DNA of 64,000 nucleotides from Roseovarius lutimaris (GCF_900115165.1 NZ_FOVP01000018.1:57905-121904), one strand, 5' to 3'; positions 8,116 to 17,697 are shown, counted from the first letter of the stretch. Notes: generated from the sequence alone by a model not told the origin. Numbers and translations: made by a program.

Positions 8116-8460
8116 TTATTCGTCGGGCCCCGGCATTCGGATCGGATAGCGAGAATCGTGTTCCAGAAGCTGCAAATGCCGTTTCAGCCGCGCGTTCTCA
8201 TCGACCAGCGACAGCACCAGTGCGACCCCCGGCATGTTAAGCCGCAAATCCGCCTGAAGGCGTTGCACCTTGCGCACGATTGTTATGCTGGTGCTTTCAA
8301 ACCGCCATCCGGTGCGGTTTTCGCCCTCGGGCTCCAGAATGCCCTCTTCCACCAGGTCGATGACCCATTCTGCGGATGATCCGCAAATACGGCACAGATC
8401 AATGAGGGTCAGGCGTTCCACCACTTCGCTTGCGGGCACCAATGCATTTGATTTCGGCAT
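8116..8460 (-). CDS. cbpM: chaperone modulator CbpM-like
   Basis: This 114-residue protein starts at ATG 8460, 3 nt after the stop of the DnaJ-like gene. It has a MerR-like helix-turn-helix fold (LTLIDLCRICGSSAEWVIDLVEEGIL), a conserved GWRF strand, and a C-terminal helix (ALVLSLVDENARLKRHLQLLE). This is the pattern of CbpM/YccV-type modulators, which bind the J-domain of CbpA and restrain its action on DnaK. Pairing with a cbpA-like gene in the same order as in Escherichia coli strongly supports the call. The coupling implies joint expression. Confidence 0.88.
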   Translation of the reverse strand: MPKSNALVPASEVVERLTLIDLCRICGSSAEWVIDLVEEGILEPEGENRTGWRFESTSITIVRKVQRLQADLRLNMPGVALVLSLVDENARLKRHLQLLEHDSRYPIRMPGPDE

Positions 8461-8463
8461 CTC

Positions 8464-9414
8464 TTATCCTCCCAATCTCGCGCGCGGATCGAAATCTATC
8501 TCGCGGGCCATCTGTTCGTAAAGCGCACGGGCTTTCTCGCTTTCAATCGGCGGGATGACGATTTTGAGTACCGCATAAAGATCACCGGGGCGTTTGCCCG
8601 GAATACCGCGCCCCTTCAGGCGAAGCTTTTTACCGGCCTGCGCGTGTTTCGGCACCGTCAACTCCACCCGACCGCTCGGGGTCGGCGCGTTGATGCGACC
8701 GCCAAGCGCGGCCTCCCATGGGGTGATCGGCAGATCCATGTAGACGTCCCTGCCCTCGACGCGGTACGCCGGGTCTTCCTTGATGGCGACCTCAAGAAAC
8801 AGATCACCCGGCTTGCCACCGCCAAACCCCGGCGCGCCCTTGCCCGCAACGCGAATATGCTGCCCTTCGGCCACACCTTTCGGGATGGCGACCCGGATCG
8901 AGCGTTCTTGCAACACCACATGGCCGCTTGCATCAAGCTCCGGGGCGCGCAGCGTAAAGTCGCGCGATCCACCCTGATAGGCCTCTTTCAGGTCGATCAC
9001 GATCTTGGCGTGATGATCTTGTCCCGGCGCCCTGAACTGACGCTCCGAGCGCATATTGGGCGATGCCCGGCCTTGACGCGCGAAAAGCTCGTCAAAGAAC
9101 GACCCGAAGTCGTTGGGGTCGGCCTCGGTATAGCCACCGCCGGAAAACTCGAAACCTTCATCCCAATCGGGGGGCGGGCGAAACGCCTGCCCCTCTTTCC
9201 AGTTGGCGCCGAGCTGATCGTAGGCGGCGCGCTTTTCAGGGTCTTGCAGAACTTCGTAGGCTTCGCCCACATCCTTGAAGCTCTGTTCTGCATCGGCCCC
9301 GGCATTCACATCCGGGTGATACTTGCGCACCAGTTTGCGATAGGCGCGCTTGATCTCGTCTTGGCTTGCCGTTCGCTCGACACCCAGAACCTTGTAGTAA
9401 TCCTTGTAGTCCAT
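8464..9414 (-). CDS. cbpA: CbpA-type DnaJ co-chaperone
   Basis: This 316-residue type II/III Hsp40 has a J-domain at residues 1-70 with HPD at 33-35. A Gly/Phe linker (FEFSGGGYTE) at about 85-110 follows. The C-terminal peptide-binding domains include LTLRAPELDASG-like strands and the conserved GDLFLEV and GDLYAVL motifs. No zinc-finger CxxCxGxG repeats are present, which separates it from DnaJ proper and fits CbpA (curved DNA-binding protein A). It stimulates the DnaK ATPase and delivers clients. It is the first gene of the two-gene operon with cbpM. The upstream 312 nt to devB holds its promoter, but no clear Fnr box. Confidence 0.93.
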   Translation of the reverse strand: MDYKDYYKVLGVERTASQDEIKRAYRKLVRKYHPDVNAGADAEQSFKDVGEAYEVLQDPEKRAAYDQLGANWKEGQAFRPPPDWDEGFEFSGGGYTEADPNDFGSFFDELFARQGRASPNMRSERQFRAPGQDHHAKIVIDLKEAYQGGSRDFTLRAPELDASGHVVLQERSIRVAIPKGVAEGQHIRVAGKGAPGFGGGKPGDLFLEVAIKEDPAYRVEGRDVYMDLPITPWEAALGGRINAPTPSGRVELTVPKHAQAGKKLRLKGRGIPGKRPGDLYAVLKIVIPPIESEKARALYEQMAREIDFDPRARLGG

Positions 9415-9726
9415 TTCTCTTTGATCCCCGCGTGGTGCCCATCAGGACGCCCGAGTGACAGGCACTCTCTCGATCTGCGTCCATTTCAAGACCATCCAAC
9501 CATTCCCGCTCCGAGCATTCAAGGTCGCTGCCAGGACCGGCCTGCGTCTGAGACTGACATGCCAGAAAATGACGCTGGAAAAATTGATCCAACGCAAAGC
9601 GCGCGCAAACGTCGCGCGGTCAGGGCCCGTTCCCGCAGACAATCGTCTTTCCGGGCGGTCTTTCAGCCCCTTATGATGTAAAATTAGGAAATTCGACAAA
9701 ACCCGTTTCCTATCCAGCTTGAAAGA
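9415..9726. other. divergent intergenic region, no convincing gene
   Basis: These 312 nt separate cbpA (minus) from devB (plus). A plus-strand frame at 9559-9681 would encode 40 basic residues (MPENDAGKID, then Arg/Ser-rich) but has no clear ribosome site and is probably chance. TTGATCCAACGCAA at 9583-9596 matches one half of an Fnr box only. I see no tRNA-like or strong terminator structure. Confidence 0.5.
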
Positions 9727-10956
9727 ATGGCCATGACTTCCGACCCCGCCGACAAAACGCCCGCGCTTCCGCTGGAAGACAACGGGCTTGCGTCGACCAC
9801 GCCAGACCAGAGCCCCCGGAAAACCGGGCGGAGTCGGCTGTTGCTGATCCCGCTGCTGATGCTGACCCTGTTTACCGGCGCGGTCATCGGGATGTACTTT
9901 CAGCCGCCGGGCCTCAAGGTGTTTTTCAGGGCAACAGGGCTTGAGCCGGGGGCCGGAACGAATACCCCGATTGCCGTCGCAATTCAGCAGGTGACGACCC
10001 AACAGCAGGTCGCGGTGGTCAGTGACGGCGATGTGGTGGCCCTCGGTCGGATCATCCCGCGTGGCGATATCATCAGCGTGGCCACGCCATCGGGCGCCGG
10101 CGACGCCCGCATCGCCGAGATCAGGGTTGCAGAGGGGGACGAGGTCGAGGCCAATGAAATCCTGGCCGTTCTGGACAACCTCCCACAGCTTCAAAGCGCG
10201 ATTTCCTCTGCCGAAGCGACGCTGCGGGTGCGTCAGGCGACGCTGACCCAGACCCGCGCATCGAACCGGGCCAGCCTGGCCGAGGCCCAGGCATCGCTGG
10301 AGCGCGCCGAAGCCACGGCAACAGCGGCCCGCGCCGATCTTGCGCGCATGACATCGCTTTTCGAACGCGGTGTGACAACCCGTGCGCAATTTGACCAGAT
10401 CGTTGCGACGGCCACCGAAGCAGAGCGCGATGTGGAGCGCGCCCGCGCCACGCTTTCGCGCTATGCGACCGGATCAGAGACCATTCAGGCCGATATTGCC
10501 GTGGCCGAGGCCAATCTGGATGCCGCCCGCGCAGACCTCGCCCGCGCGCGGCAGGATCTGGAACGCGCCTATGTCCGGGCGCCCGATCGTGGCCGGGTGC
10601 TCGACATCAAGGTGCGGGCCGGCGAACGCCCGCCAAGCGACGGGATCATCGACCTTGGCGACACATCGCAGATGACCGTAGAAGCCGAGGTTTATCAGAC
10701 AATGATCGGGCGCGTGACCATTGGCGATCCGGTGAGCGTCTCGGCCAAGGCCCTGTCACAGCCCCTGACAGGCATCGTCTCGGCAATCGGGCTAAAGATC
10801 GGGCGCCAGTCGATCACCTCGGACGATCCGGCCAGCAACACCGACGCGCGGGTCGTGGATGTTATCGTCGTTCTGGATGCGGCCTCCTCAGAGCAGGCGC
10901 GCAACCTGACCAATCTTGAGGCAATCGTGCGGATCGACGCTGGCCGGTCGCAATGA
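9727..10956 (+). CDS. DevB-type membrane-fusion adaptor of an ABC exporter
   Basis: The 409-residue protein has a disordered N-terminus, one membrane anchor at about residues 38-60 (LLLIPLLMLTLFTGAVIG), a lipoyl-like half (VVALGRIIPRGD, then AEGDEVEANEILAVLDN), and a long Ala/Arg/Glu-rich coiled coil at about 150-285 (SLAEAQASLERAEATATAARADL). The second lipoyl half (RAPDRGRVLDIKVRAGE) and a beta-barrel domain follow. This layout and the downstream DevC and DevA genes identify a DevBCA-like exporter adaptor. ATG at 9727 or 9733 could be used. The stop overlaps the devC start by 4 nt. In cyanobacteria such systems export envelope glycolipids; the cargo here is unknown. Confidence 0.88.
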   Translation: MAMTSDPADKTPALPLEDNGLASTTPDQSPRKTGRSRLLLIPLLMLTLFTGAVIGMYFQPPGLKVFFRATGLEPGAGTNTPIAVAIQQVTTQQQVAVVSDGDVVALGRIIPRGDIISVATPSGAGDARIAEIRVAEGDEVEANEILAVLDNLPQLQSAISSAEATLRVRQATLTQTRASNRASLAEAQASLERAEATATAARADLARMTSLFERGVTTRAQFDQIVATATEAERDVERARATLSRYATGSETIQADIAVAEANLDAARADLARARQDLERAYVRAPDRGRVLDIKVRAGERPPSDGIIDLGDTSQMTVEAEVYQTMIGRVTIGDPVSVSAKALSQPLTGIVSAIGLKIGRQSITSDDPASNTDARVVDVIVVLDAASSEQARNLTNLEAIVRIDAGRSQ

Positions 10957-12128
10957 GCAGGCTGTTGACCCTGCTCTTCGGGCGCCTGCCCATCGGCTGG
11001 TTGCAGCTCTCGCACAACCGGGGCCGTCTGCTTGCCGCGGTGTCCGGCGTGGCCTTTGCCAATCTGCTGGTTTTCATGCAACTCGGGATCATGGGCGCGC
11101 TGAACGGATCGACCGTCGCCCCCTATGCGCTCTTGAATACCGACATCATTCTGTCCTCGCAGGAGGGCAACACCCTGACCGATAGCGAGCATATCGCCCG
11201 CGTACACATGTTTCAGGCGCTCGGCGTCTCTGGGGTTGCAAACGCCACCCCGCTTTATATCGGCGACCTGCCCTTCACCCTCGACGACGGGACCTCGGTC
11301 GCCTTGCTGACCTTCGGCGTGGACGCCACACAGACCGGCTTTGTCACATCCGCCGTTGCCGCATCTCTGGATCGGCTGACCATCGAGAACACTGTCCTGC
11401 TTGATGAAGACACCCGAGGCATGCCAGCCCCGGTGCTCGAAAGCCTGTCGAGCGGGGCGAGCTATTCCTTCGAGGCAATGGGCGAGACCCTTACCGCCAT
11501 CGGCACCATGAAAGTCGGCGGCGGGTTTCTGGCGGACGGTATGCTGGTGACCTCAGATCAGACATTTCTTCGCGTCTTTCCAACGCGAGACAGCGGTGCG
11601 CCCGATCACATTCTTCTGCGGATCGACGATGGCGTCTCCGCCGACACCGTGGCCACCCGCCTGCGCGCCGCCCTGCCCTCTGCAAGCGTCAGGGTCCAGA
11701 CCACGCAAGACGCGAAATCCGCCGATCTGGCATTCATGTCGTCAGAGCGCCCGACCGGCATCATCTTCGGCTTTGGCGTGTTCATGGGTATCCTTGTCGG
11801 CCTTGTCATCGTCTATCAGGTGCTGTCCACCGATGTGGCCGATCACCTGCGCGAATATGCAACCTTCAAGGCCATGGGGTACGGCCAATCGTTCTTTCTG
11901 GGCATCGTCTTTGAAGAGGCCATCGTTCTGGCCGTCTTCGGGTTCATTCCCGGATTTTTTGTCTCGATGGGGCTTTATGCGGGGTTGGTGGCGGTGACGG
12001 GCCTGCCGGTCAGCATGGAGGCCAGCCGGGCAATACTCGTTTTTCTGGGCACATTGGCCGCCTGCACCCTGTCGGGGGGCATCGCGACACGGCGGCTTGC
12101 AAGCGCCGATCCGGCGGACCTGTTTTGA
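10953..12128 (+). CDS. DevC-type ABC transporter permease
   Basis: The 391-residue protein has the MacB/FtsX-like permease pattern. One membrane helix near residues 20-45 (AAVSGVAFANLLVFMQLGIMG) is followed by a large periplasmic domain to about residue 265. Three more helices follow (IIFGFGVFMGILVGLVIVYQ, AVFGFIPGFFVSMGLYAGLV, AILVFLGTLAACTLSGG). The cytoplasmic coupling region VADHLREYATFKAMGYG is typical of DevC. The ATG at 10953 overlaps the devB stop, and the TGA at 12126-12128 overlaps the devA ATG. The three genes therefore form a tightly coupled operon for a tripartite efflux pump that would also need a TolC-like outer-membrane channel. Confidence 0.9.
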   Translation: MSRLLTLLFGRLPIGWLQLSHNRGRLLAAVSGVAFANLLVFMQLGIMGALNGSTVAPYALLNTDIILSSQEGNTLTDSEHIARVHMFQALGVSGVANATPLYIGDLPFTLDDGTSVALLTFGVDATQTGFVTSAVAASLDRLTIENTVLLDEDTRGMPAPVLESLSSGASYSFEAMGETLTAIGTMKVGGGFLADGMLVTSDQTFLRVFPTRDSGAPDHILLRIDDGVSADTVATRLRAALPSASVRVQTTQDAKSADLAFMSSERPTGIIFGFGVFMGILVGLVIVYQVLSTDVADHLREYATFKAMGYGQSFFLGIVFEEAIVLAVFGFIPGFFVSMGLYAGLVAVTGLPVSMEASRAILVFLGTLAACTLSGGIATRRLASADPADLF

Positions 12129-12817
12129 TGACGGATTCACCAATCGAGGTGCGCGGCCTCAACCATTTCTTCGGGACCGGCGAGGCGCGCAAACAGGCCA
12201 TCTTCGATATCAACCTGTCGATTGCCCGTGGCAGTCTGACCATCCTCATGGGGCCATCCGGGTCCGGCAAGACCACGCTTCTGACGCTGATCGGGGCGCT
12301 GCGCGAGATTCAGGACGGCAGTGTCGTGCTGCTGGATCACGAGTTGCACGGGGCCCCCGAGGCGGATCTGGTGGCGCTGCGCCGTCGGCTGGGGTTCATC
12401 TTTCAGGCTCACAACCTGCATGAAAGCCTGACCGCCACCCAGAACGTCCTGATGGGCCTTGAGGTGCACGGCAAGGGCAACGCCGCAAAGCAACGCGCCG
12501 CCAGCCATCACATGCTTGACCTGCTCGGCCTTGCGGATCGTCGGGAGTATGTTCCGGCCAACCTGTCGGGCGGGCAGAAACAGCGGGTCGCGGTTGCGCG
12601 CGCCCTTGTATCGAACCCCGAGATCGTTCTTGCGGATGAACCCACGGCGGCGCTGGACAAGGCATCCGGTCATACCGTGGTTGAAATGCTCAAATCCCTG
12701 GGCAAAACGCGGGGGACGACGACGGTCATGGTCACCCATGACCCGCGCATTCTGCAAATGGCCGACAGGATCATCACGCTGGAGGACGGGCGCATTGTCA
12801 CCGACAAGAGCCAATAA
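12128..12817 (+). CDS. DevA-type ABC transporter ATPase
   Basis: This nucleotide-binding subunit of about 229 residues starts at ATG 12128, which overlaps the devC stop (TGATG). An in-frame TTG one codon upstream is less likely. Walker A is GPSGSGKTT (about residues 42-50), the Q-loop is IFQAHNL, the signature is LSGGQKQRVAVARAL, Walker B is IVLADEPTAALD, and the switch His is in VMVTHDPR. It belongs to the LolD/MacB-like class of ATPases. Its last 20 nt overlap, on the opposite strand, the end of the decayed aminotransferase gene. The exporter genes are intact, unlike those immediately downstream. Confidence 0.93.
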   Translation: MTDSPIEVRGLNHFFGTGEARKQAIFDINLSIARGSLTILMGPSGSGKTTLLTLIGALREIQDGSVVLLDHELHGAPEADLVALRRRLGFIFQAHNLHESLTATQNVLMGLEVHGKGNAAKQRAASHHMLDLLGLADRREYVPANLSGGQKQRVAVARALVSNPEIVLADEPTAALDKASGHTVVEMLKSLGKTRGTTTVMVTHDPRILQMADRIITLEDGRIVTDKSQ

Positions 12818-13760
12818 GGCCTGCCGCCTTTAACACGGCCTGTCGCGTGTGCTCCAGATCGGCCTCGCTCAGGGCAAGGCTGGGATAGAGCTTGCCCGGC
12901 GACTTGAACACACCACCGGCGCGCAGCGCCGCGTTATAGGTCACGTTGACGGCTGGGTCCCGGTGTTTGGCGCTGCGATAATCGACGCAGTCCACATCGG
13001 TGAATAGGATATCAAACAGGGTCGGATCACCGCAGATGCGATGCGCAATGCCCTGTGTCTGCAAGGCCTCTGACTGCATGTCCTGCAACTGCTGCCCAGG
13101 GCGCGCAACCGGTCATATTGCCCGTCGCGGCGCAGCACTTCCATGGTCTTGAGCCCGGCAGCCGCAGCAACCGGATTGCCCGACAACGTGCCAAGCTGCA
13201 TTAGCCATTTATCCGCGCCAACGGCGGATTTGTCGAAATGCGCCATGATCTCGGCACTGGCGCCCAGGGCCGCCAGGCAAAGCCACCGCCGATGATCTTG
13301 CCAAGGGTACAGATATCGGGCACCACGCCATAGCGCTCCTGCGCGCCGCCATAGGCAAGGCGAAACCCGGTGACGATTTCATCAAAGATCAGCAGGACGT
13401 GATGCCTGTCGCACAGATCGCGCAGCCCCTGAAGGTAACCGGGCCGCGCCGGAATGATTCTTTGCAACGGTTCCACGACAATCGCGGCAACATCCGCGTG
13501 CTCGGCCAGAAGCGAGGCCACCGCCTCAAGGTCATTGAAGGGCGCGATCAGCATCTGGTCGGCAACGCCCTGCGGGATGCCTGCGCTGTCGGGCACGAGC
13601 CGATCAGGTAGTCGATATATTCAGTGCCGTCCTCGTCCCAGACATGGCTGCCTTCGCCGCGCGCGATCATGATTGCGGGGTCGAAGTTTCCGAAACCCGC
13701 AGCGGGCAAAACCTCGCGTGCGCGGGCGATCCATTCGGCTTGGGAGGTGAGGTTTTGCAT
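12798..13760 (-). pseudogene. decayed class III aminotransferase (glutamate-1-semialdehyde aminomutase-like)
   Basis: Pieces of one PLP-dependent class III aminotransferase can be followed across three frames on the minus strand. The front (MQNLTSQAEWIARAREVLP, then DEDGTEYIDYLIGS) stops at an internal deletion near 13600 that removes about 90 residues, including the cofactor phosphate-binding region. The middle contains IFDEIVTGFR and the PLP lysine in TLGKIIGGG. A missing C near 13276 and a further shift near 13100 follow. The tail (DPTLFDILFTDVDC, then LYPSLALSEADLEHTRQ) is recognisable. A full-length family member would have about 430 residues. The gene is clearly inactive. It belongs to the decayed island that reaches to 18.5 kb. 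Confidence 0.9.
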
Positions 13761-13767
13761 GATACCC

Positions 13768-14256
13768 TCAAAGATATGTGGCGACAGGCGTGCCCAATGC
13801 GTACTCATCAGGATGCACGCCCAAGCCCGGTGTTTCCGACAGATGCAGGTATCCGCCCGAGTTGCGCGGCCCGCGTCCGCCTGCGATGTCCAGCGTGATC
13901 ATATCCTGACAGGCCCAGACCGCGTGGCAGTTTTCATCCGGGATTGTCGTCGCCAGATGCAGCGCCTCGGTGTCCGCCAGAACAGAGCCCCCGGCCGCAA
14001 TCTCGCCGCAGACATCTGCGCCCTGGATGCGTGGAAAGCGTATCGGGGCGCCGCCGGTGGTCGCCTCGGTCACGGCCTTCGAGTACCAGCCAGAGCGGGT
14101 GTTCACGTCGGTGTTGTTCAACCCGCAGGCGCGCACGCGGATCAACACCTCGCCCGGCACCGGATCGGGGCGCGGCCAGTCCCGGTGCAGGACCATCTGA
14201 TCGAGATCGCCGTGGCCCATGGTGACCATGGCCTTCATCGTCTTGTGCGGGGTCAT
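13768..14256 (-). pseudogene. chimeric remnant: alcohol dehydrogenase start joined to enolase-superfamily end
   Basis: One open frame of 162 residues carries parts of two unrelated enzymes. Residues 1 to about 88 are the start of a zinc-type alcohol dehydrogenase/quinone reductase (GEVLIRVRACGLNNTDVNTR, then RIQGADVCGEI). From about residue 90 the sequence is the C-terminus of a mandelate racemase/enolase-superfamily protein (ALHLATTIPDENCHAVWACQ, then SETPGLGVHPDE). No known enzyme has this order, and both catalytic cores are missing. The best explanation is a deletion that fused two neighbouring genes in frame. The frame remains open by chance, so an annotation pipeline could call it a real dehydrogenase. 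Confidence 0.85.
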
Positions 14257-16743
14257 TGCGTATCCTTCAGCTTGGCGTCGACGCGCGGCAGCGCGCTCTC
14301 CGGGTCATAGGCCGCTTGCCCCAAAACGCGGGCGGCGCGGGCGCTGCCGTGAATGATCACGGTCAGTTCGGTGTCCGGCACGGCGGCCTCTGGCTTGACA
14401 TAGGCAAAGGCCAGGATTTTCCCGACCGTATGCCCATAGGCCACCGATGCGGTTGATCCGACGACCCGCCCGCCCAGCAAAACCGCCTCGCCGCCATGGC
14501 CATCGACATCACCGTCAGGCGCGATCTCAAGATAGGCGCAGACCCATGGCAAATCGCTGTTCAAGGTCTTGTCGCGGCCCAGATACACCTTGTCGCTGCG
14601 CGCAAATCGCAACACATCGGCTTCGGCCAGGGTAACCTCATTGGTCAACTCCCCCGCCCCCTTGAATCCCTTCTCCATCCGCATGACGTTCATCGCAAAC
14701 GAGCCGTAGTCGGCAATATCATGGCCCTGCCCCGCGCTCCAAAGCGCGCTGTAGACATCCAGACAGGCGGCGTTCGGCATGTGCAATTCCCATCCCAACT
14801 CACCGGCATAGGACATCCGCAAGGCCCATACCCGATGCCCCGCCACGGTGATCTGTTGCGCCGACAGCCAGCGGAAACCGGCATTGCTGAGGTCCGCATC
14901 GCTACCCCCCCCAACACATCGCGCGCATGCGGACCATTGAGCGCCAGTGCCGACCAGCCGGAAGACAGCGCCGTTACCGTCACATCCGCGCCGTCGCGGT
15001 GCCGGGCCAGGTGATCCAGCAGGCGTTGCTCGAAGAAGGCCGCGCAGACCAGATAGAAGCGCTCCTCCGCCATCCGCACGATCGTTGTCTCCAGCTCGAT
15101 CCGGCCACGGCGGTTGAGCATATGGGTCAGGGTGATCGAGCCGCCATTCCGGGTTTCCCCTACCGCTTCGCTACTTGAGGGGTGTTTTTGCGGCATCCGG
15201 TTCGCGGTTAGACGGTCGAGCAGGGCAAAGGCATCCGGGCCCTCGACCATAACCTTGGTAAAGGCGGTGACATCCATGATCCCGACCGCCTCGCGCACGG
15301 CCCTGACCTCGCGGGCAACCATGTCATGCACGACAGTGCGCCGGAACGCATAATGATCCTCTTGCGCCACGCCGTCGCGTGCAAACCAGCGTGGGCGCTC
15401 GAACCCGTAGACCTCTTCATGCACCGCCCCCTTGGATTTGAGCAGGTCATAGAGCGGTGACGGCTTGACCGGCCGCCCGGCAAGGCGGTTGAAAAGCGGA
15501 TAAGGAATTTCGTGACGAAGGCAGTAATCTTCTTTTGCCTTAATGACTTGCCACTCTTTCTTTGCGTAACTTCCAAACCGGCGCGGATCATAGTCGCGCA
15601 TGGAAATATCCGCCGCCCCATGCACCATCCAACGCGCCAATTCACGGCTCAGCCCCGGCCCCCAGCCGGTGCCGATCTGCGTGCCGCAACAGCACCAGTA
15701 ATTGCGCACGCCGGGGGCGGGGCCGATCAGCGGGTTGCCATCGGGCGGATGGCTGATTGCGCCATGGACTGCGCGCTGAATACCAAGATCGGCAAAGATC
15801 GGCATCCGGTTCAGGCTTTCTTCCAGCCACGGCATGACGCGGTCATAACCTGCATCAAACAGCCAGTTTTCATGGTCCCACGGGCAATGATCATGCCAGA
15901 CAGAGTTGGGATTTTCCTTCTCATAAATCCCGATCAGCCCGCGCTTTTGCTCCATCCGGATATAACTCGAGACTTTGCGATCATCACGTATCACCGGAAG
16001 TTCGCGCTCCAGATCATTGAATTCAGGGACAAATTCAGTCACGAAGTAATGGTGCGTCATCGAGATCATCGGCAGTTGCAGGCCAGACCATTCGCCGATC
16101 TGGCGCGCATAGGTGCCAGCGGCGTTGACCACATGCTCGCAGGTGATCGTGCCTTTCTCGGTCTCGACCACCCATTCGTCATTGGCGGCTTGCAAGATGT
16201 TGGTGGCCCGGCATTGGCGGATGATGCGGACACCGTTCTGACGCGCGCGGCGGCCATTGCCATTGTGACATTGGTGGGGTCCACATGGCCGTCATCCGGG
16301 GTATGAAGCGCGCCGAGAACACCGTCGAGGTTATAGAACGGGTGCAGCTTTGCGCCCTGCTCCGGCCCGACCAGGGCGATATTGAACCCAAGCGCGCGCG
16401 CCACCGACAAGGTGTGGCGCAGCCAGTCCATTTCGTCTGTCGTATAGGCCAGGCGAAACGACCCGCAGCCATGCCATGTGACCGGCTGGCCTGTCTCGGC
16501 CTCAAGCCCGCCCGAATAAAGCCCGATATTGTAATCCACACATTTGCCAAGCCCGAAACTACTGGTGGAATGAGTGACCTGCCCGGCCGCGTGCCATGTA
16601 CTGCCGCTGGTCAGCTCGGCCTTTTCCAGCAAGACCGTATCACTGCCCCAGCCCTCGTGCCCCAGATGATAGGCAAGCCCCACCCCCATGACGCCGCCGC
16701 CAACGATGACAACGCGGGCGCTTGTCGGAAATTCGCTGGCCAC
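14253..16743 (-). pseudogene. frameshifted FAD-dependent demethylase with GcvT domains (sarcosine/dimethylglycine dehydrogenase family)
   Basis: The minus-strand gene starts at ATG 16743 with an FAD-binding DAO domain (VVIVGGGVMGVGLAYHLG and LTSGSTWHAAGQ). It ends with GcvT/aminomethyltransferase domains (LRMSYAGELGWELHMPNA). An intact protein would have about 830 residues. The first reading shift, near 16250, lies in a GCGCGC stretch. The second lies in a run of eight C at 14905-14912, where one more or one less base restores the conserved downstream frame. A short in-frame insertion lies near 15150-15190. The family oxidatively removes N-methyl groups from glycine derivatives and passes one-carbon units to tetrahydrofolate. 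The neighbours suggest betaine-like substrates. Sequencing error in the C-run is possible, but the other lesions support decay. Confidence 0.88.
15151..15190. repeat. short in-frame inserted element with CCCCT/AGGGG arms
   Basis: Inside the demethylase pseudogene about 13 extra codons (translated HPSSSEAVGETRN on the minus strand) interrupt the normally continuous run from NRMPQK to GGSITLTHMLN. The DNA is bounded by CCCCT and AGGGG arms (plus strand 15157-15182). It looks like a small mobile palindromic element that kept the frame. No second copy was seen in this window. Confidence 0.35.
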
Positions 16744-16809
16744 ACCTGGCTCTCCTCGACTCGACTTTTATCTCGACAGGCTAAGCTTACATACGTGCCA
16801 TCGTCACTC

Positions 16810-17697
16810 ATGAATGAAACAAATGTATCAAATGTGATTCTGGAGCGGCTCGCCGATGTGTTGAGCGGCCTGACGCCCGAGGCCCGCAAGGCCGCGACCT
16901 ATGTGCTGGAAAACCCTCGCGATGTCGGCGTATCGACCGTGCGCGAAATCGCGAAGGCCGCGCGCGTCAAACCCAACACCGTTGTGCGCATGGCCCGGCA
17001 AGTGGGTTTTGAGGGATATGACGATTTCCGCGAACCCTTTCGCGACGCGATCCGGCAGGGGGCTGCGGATTTTCCTGACCGGGCACGATGGCTGCAAAGC
17101 ATCCGCAAATCCGGCGGGTTGGGCGGGCTTTATGCCGATATGGTGCAGGGCTGTCTGCGCAACATCGAAGACAGCTTTGCCAATATTTCCGAAGACAGTC
17201 TGAAAGAGGCCGCCGAAACGATCTGGGCCGCGCAGCGTGTCTTTGTGCTGGGGGTGGGGGTGATGAACGCCAATGCCCGGAATTTCACCTATCTTGCCTC
17301 GACGGGAATGACGGATTTCCACGCAATTCCGCAACTTGGCTCGACCGCGATTGACGATCTGGCGCGCGCCGACGGGCAGGATGTTCTGATCGCCATGACC
17401 TGTCGGCCCTATCGCACCGAAGTGATCGAGGCGGTGCGTATCGCCCGTGACCAGGGCGTCAGCATCATTGGCATATCCGACAGCCCGGCAAGCCCGATTG
17501 TCCGCGTCGCACAGCACAGCTTTGTCGTGGCCGCCGATACCCCGCAATTCTTTCCATCCTCGGTGTCCACGATCGCCCTGCTCGAGACATTGCTCAGCTT
17601 TGTGATTGCGCTCGCCAGTGACGAAATTGTCGAGCGGGTCGAAAGCTTTCACCGCCGCCGCCATCAGCTTGGCCTGTATCAAGGGGTTCAGGAATGA
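16810..17697 (+). CDS. MurR/RpiR-family transcriptional regulator
   Basis: The 295-residue protein has an N-terminal RpiR helix-turn-helix domain (residues about 5-80; STVREIAKAARVKPNTVVRMARQVGFEGY) and a C-terminal SIS sugar/phosphosugar-type binding domain (about 120-270; VFVLGVGVMNANARNFTYL, then DVLIAMTCRPYRTEVIEAV). ATG 16810 is preferred because the residues upstream are antisense to the demethylase pseudogene and do not fit the family. It is divergent from that pseudogene (67 nt apart) and overlaps the Rieske pseudogene by 4 nt. It was probably the local regulator of the N-methyl compound pathway and is the only intact gene of the island, so it may now act elsewhere or be next to decay. 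Confidence 0.9.
   Translation: MNETNVSNVILERLADVLSGLTPEARKAATYVLENPRDVGVSTVREIAKAARVKPNTVVRMARQVGFEGYDDFREPFRDAIRQGAADFPDRARWLQSIRKSGGLGGLYADMVQGCLRNIEDSFANISEDSLKEAAETIWAAQRVFVLGVGVMNANARNFTYLASTGMTDFHAIPQLGSTAIDDLARADGQDVLIAMTCRPYRTEVIEAVRIARDQGVSIIGISDSPASPIVRVAQHSFVVAADTPQFFPSSVSTIALLETLLSFVIALASDEIVERVESFHRRRHQLGLYQGVQE

Noticed and set aside
9583..9596. TTGATCCAACGCAA as an Fnr box for cbpA or devB
   Set aside because: Only one half-site matches; the other arm has CGCAA instead of ATCAA.
16285..16809. Extended N-terminus for the RpiR regulator
   Set aside because: The extra residues are antisense to the demethylase pseudogene and do not fit the family; the ATG at 16810 gives the normal start.
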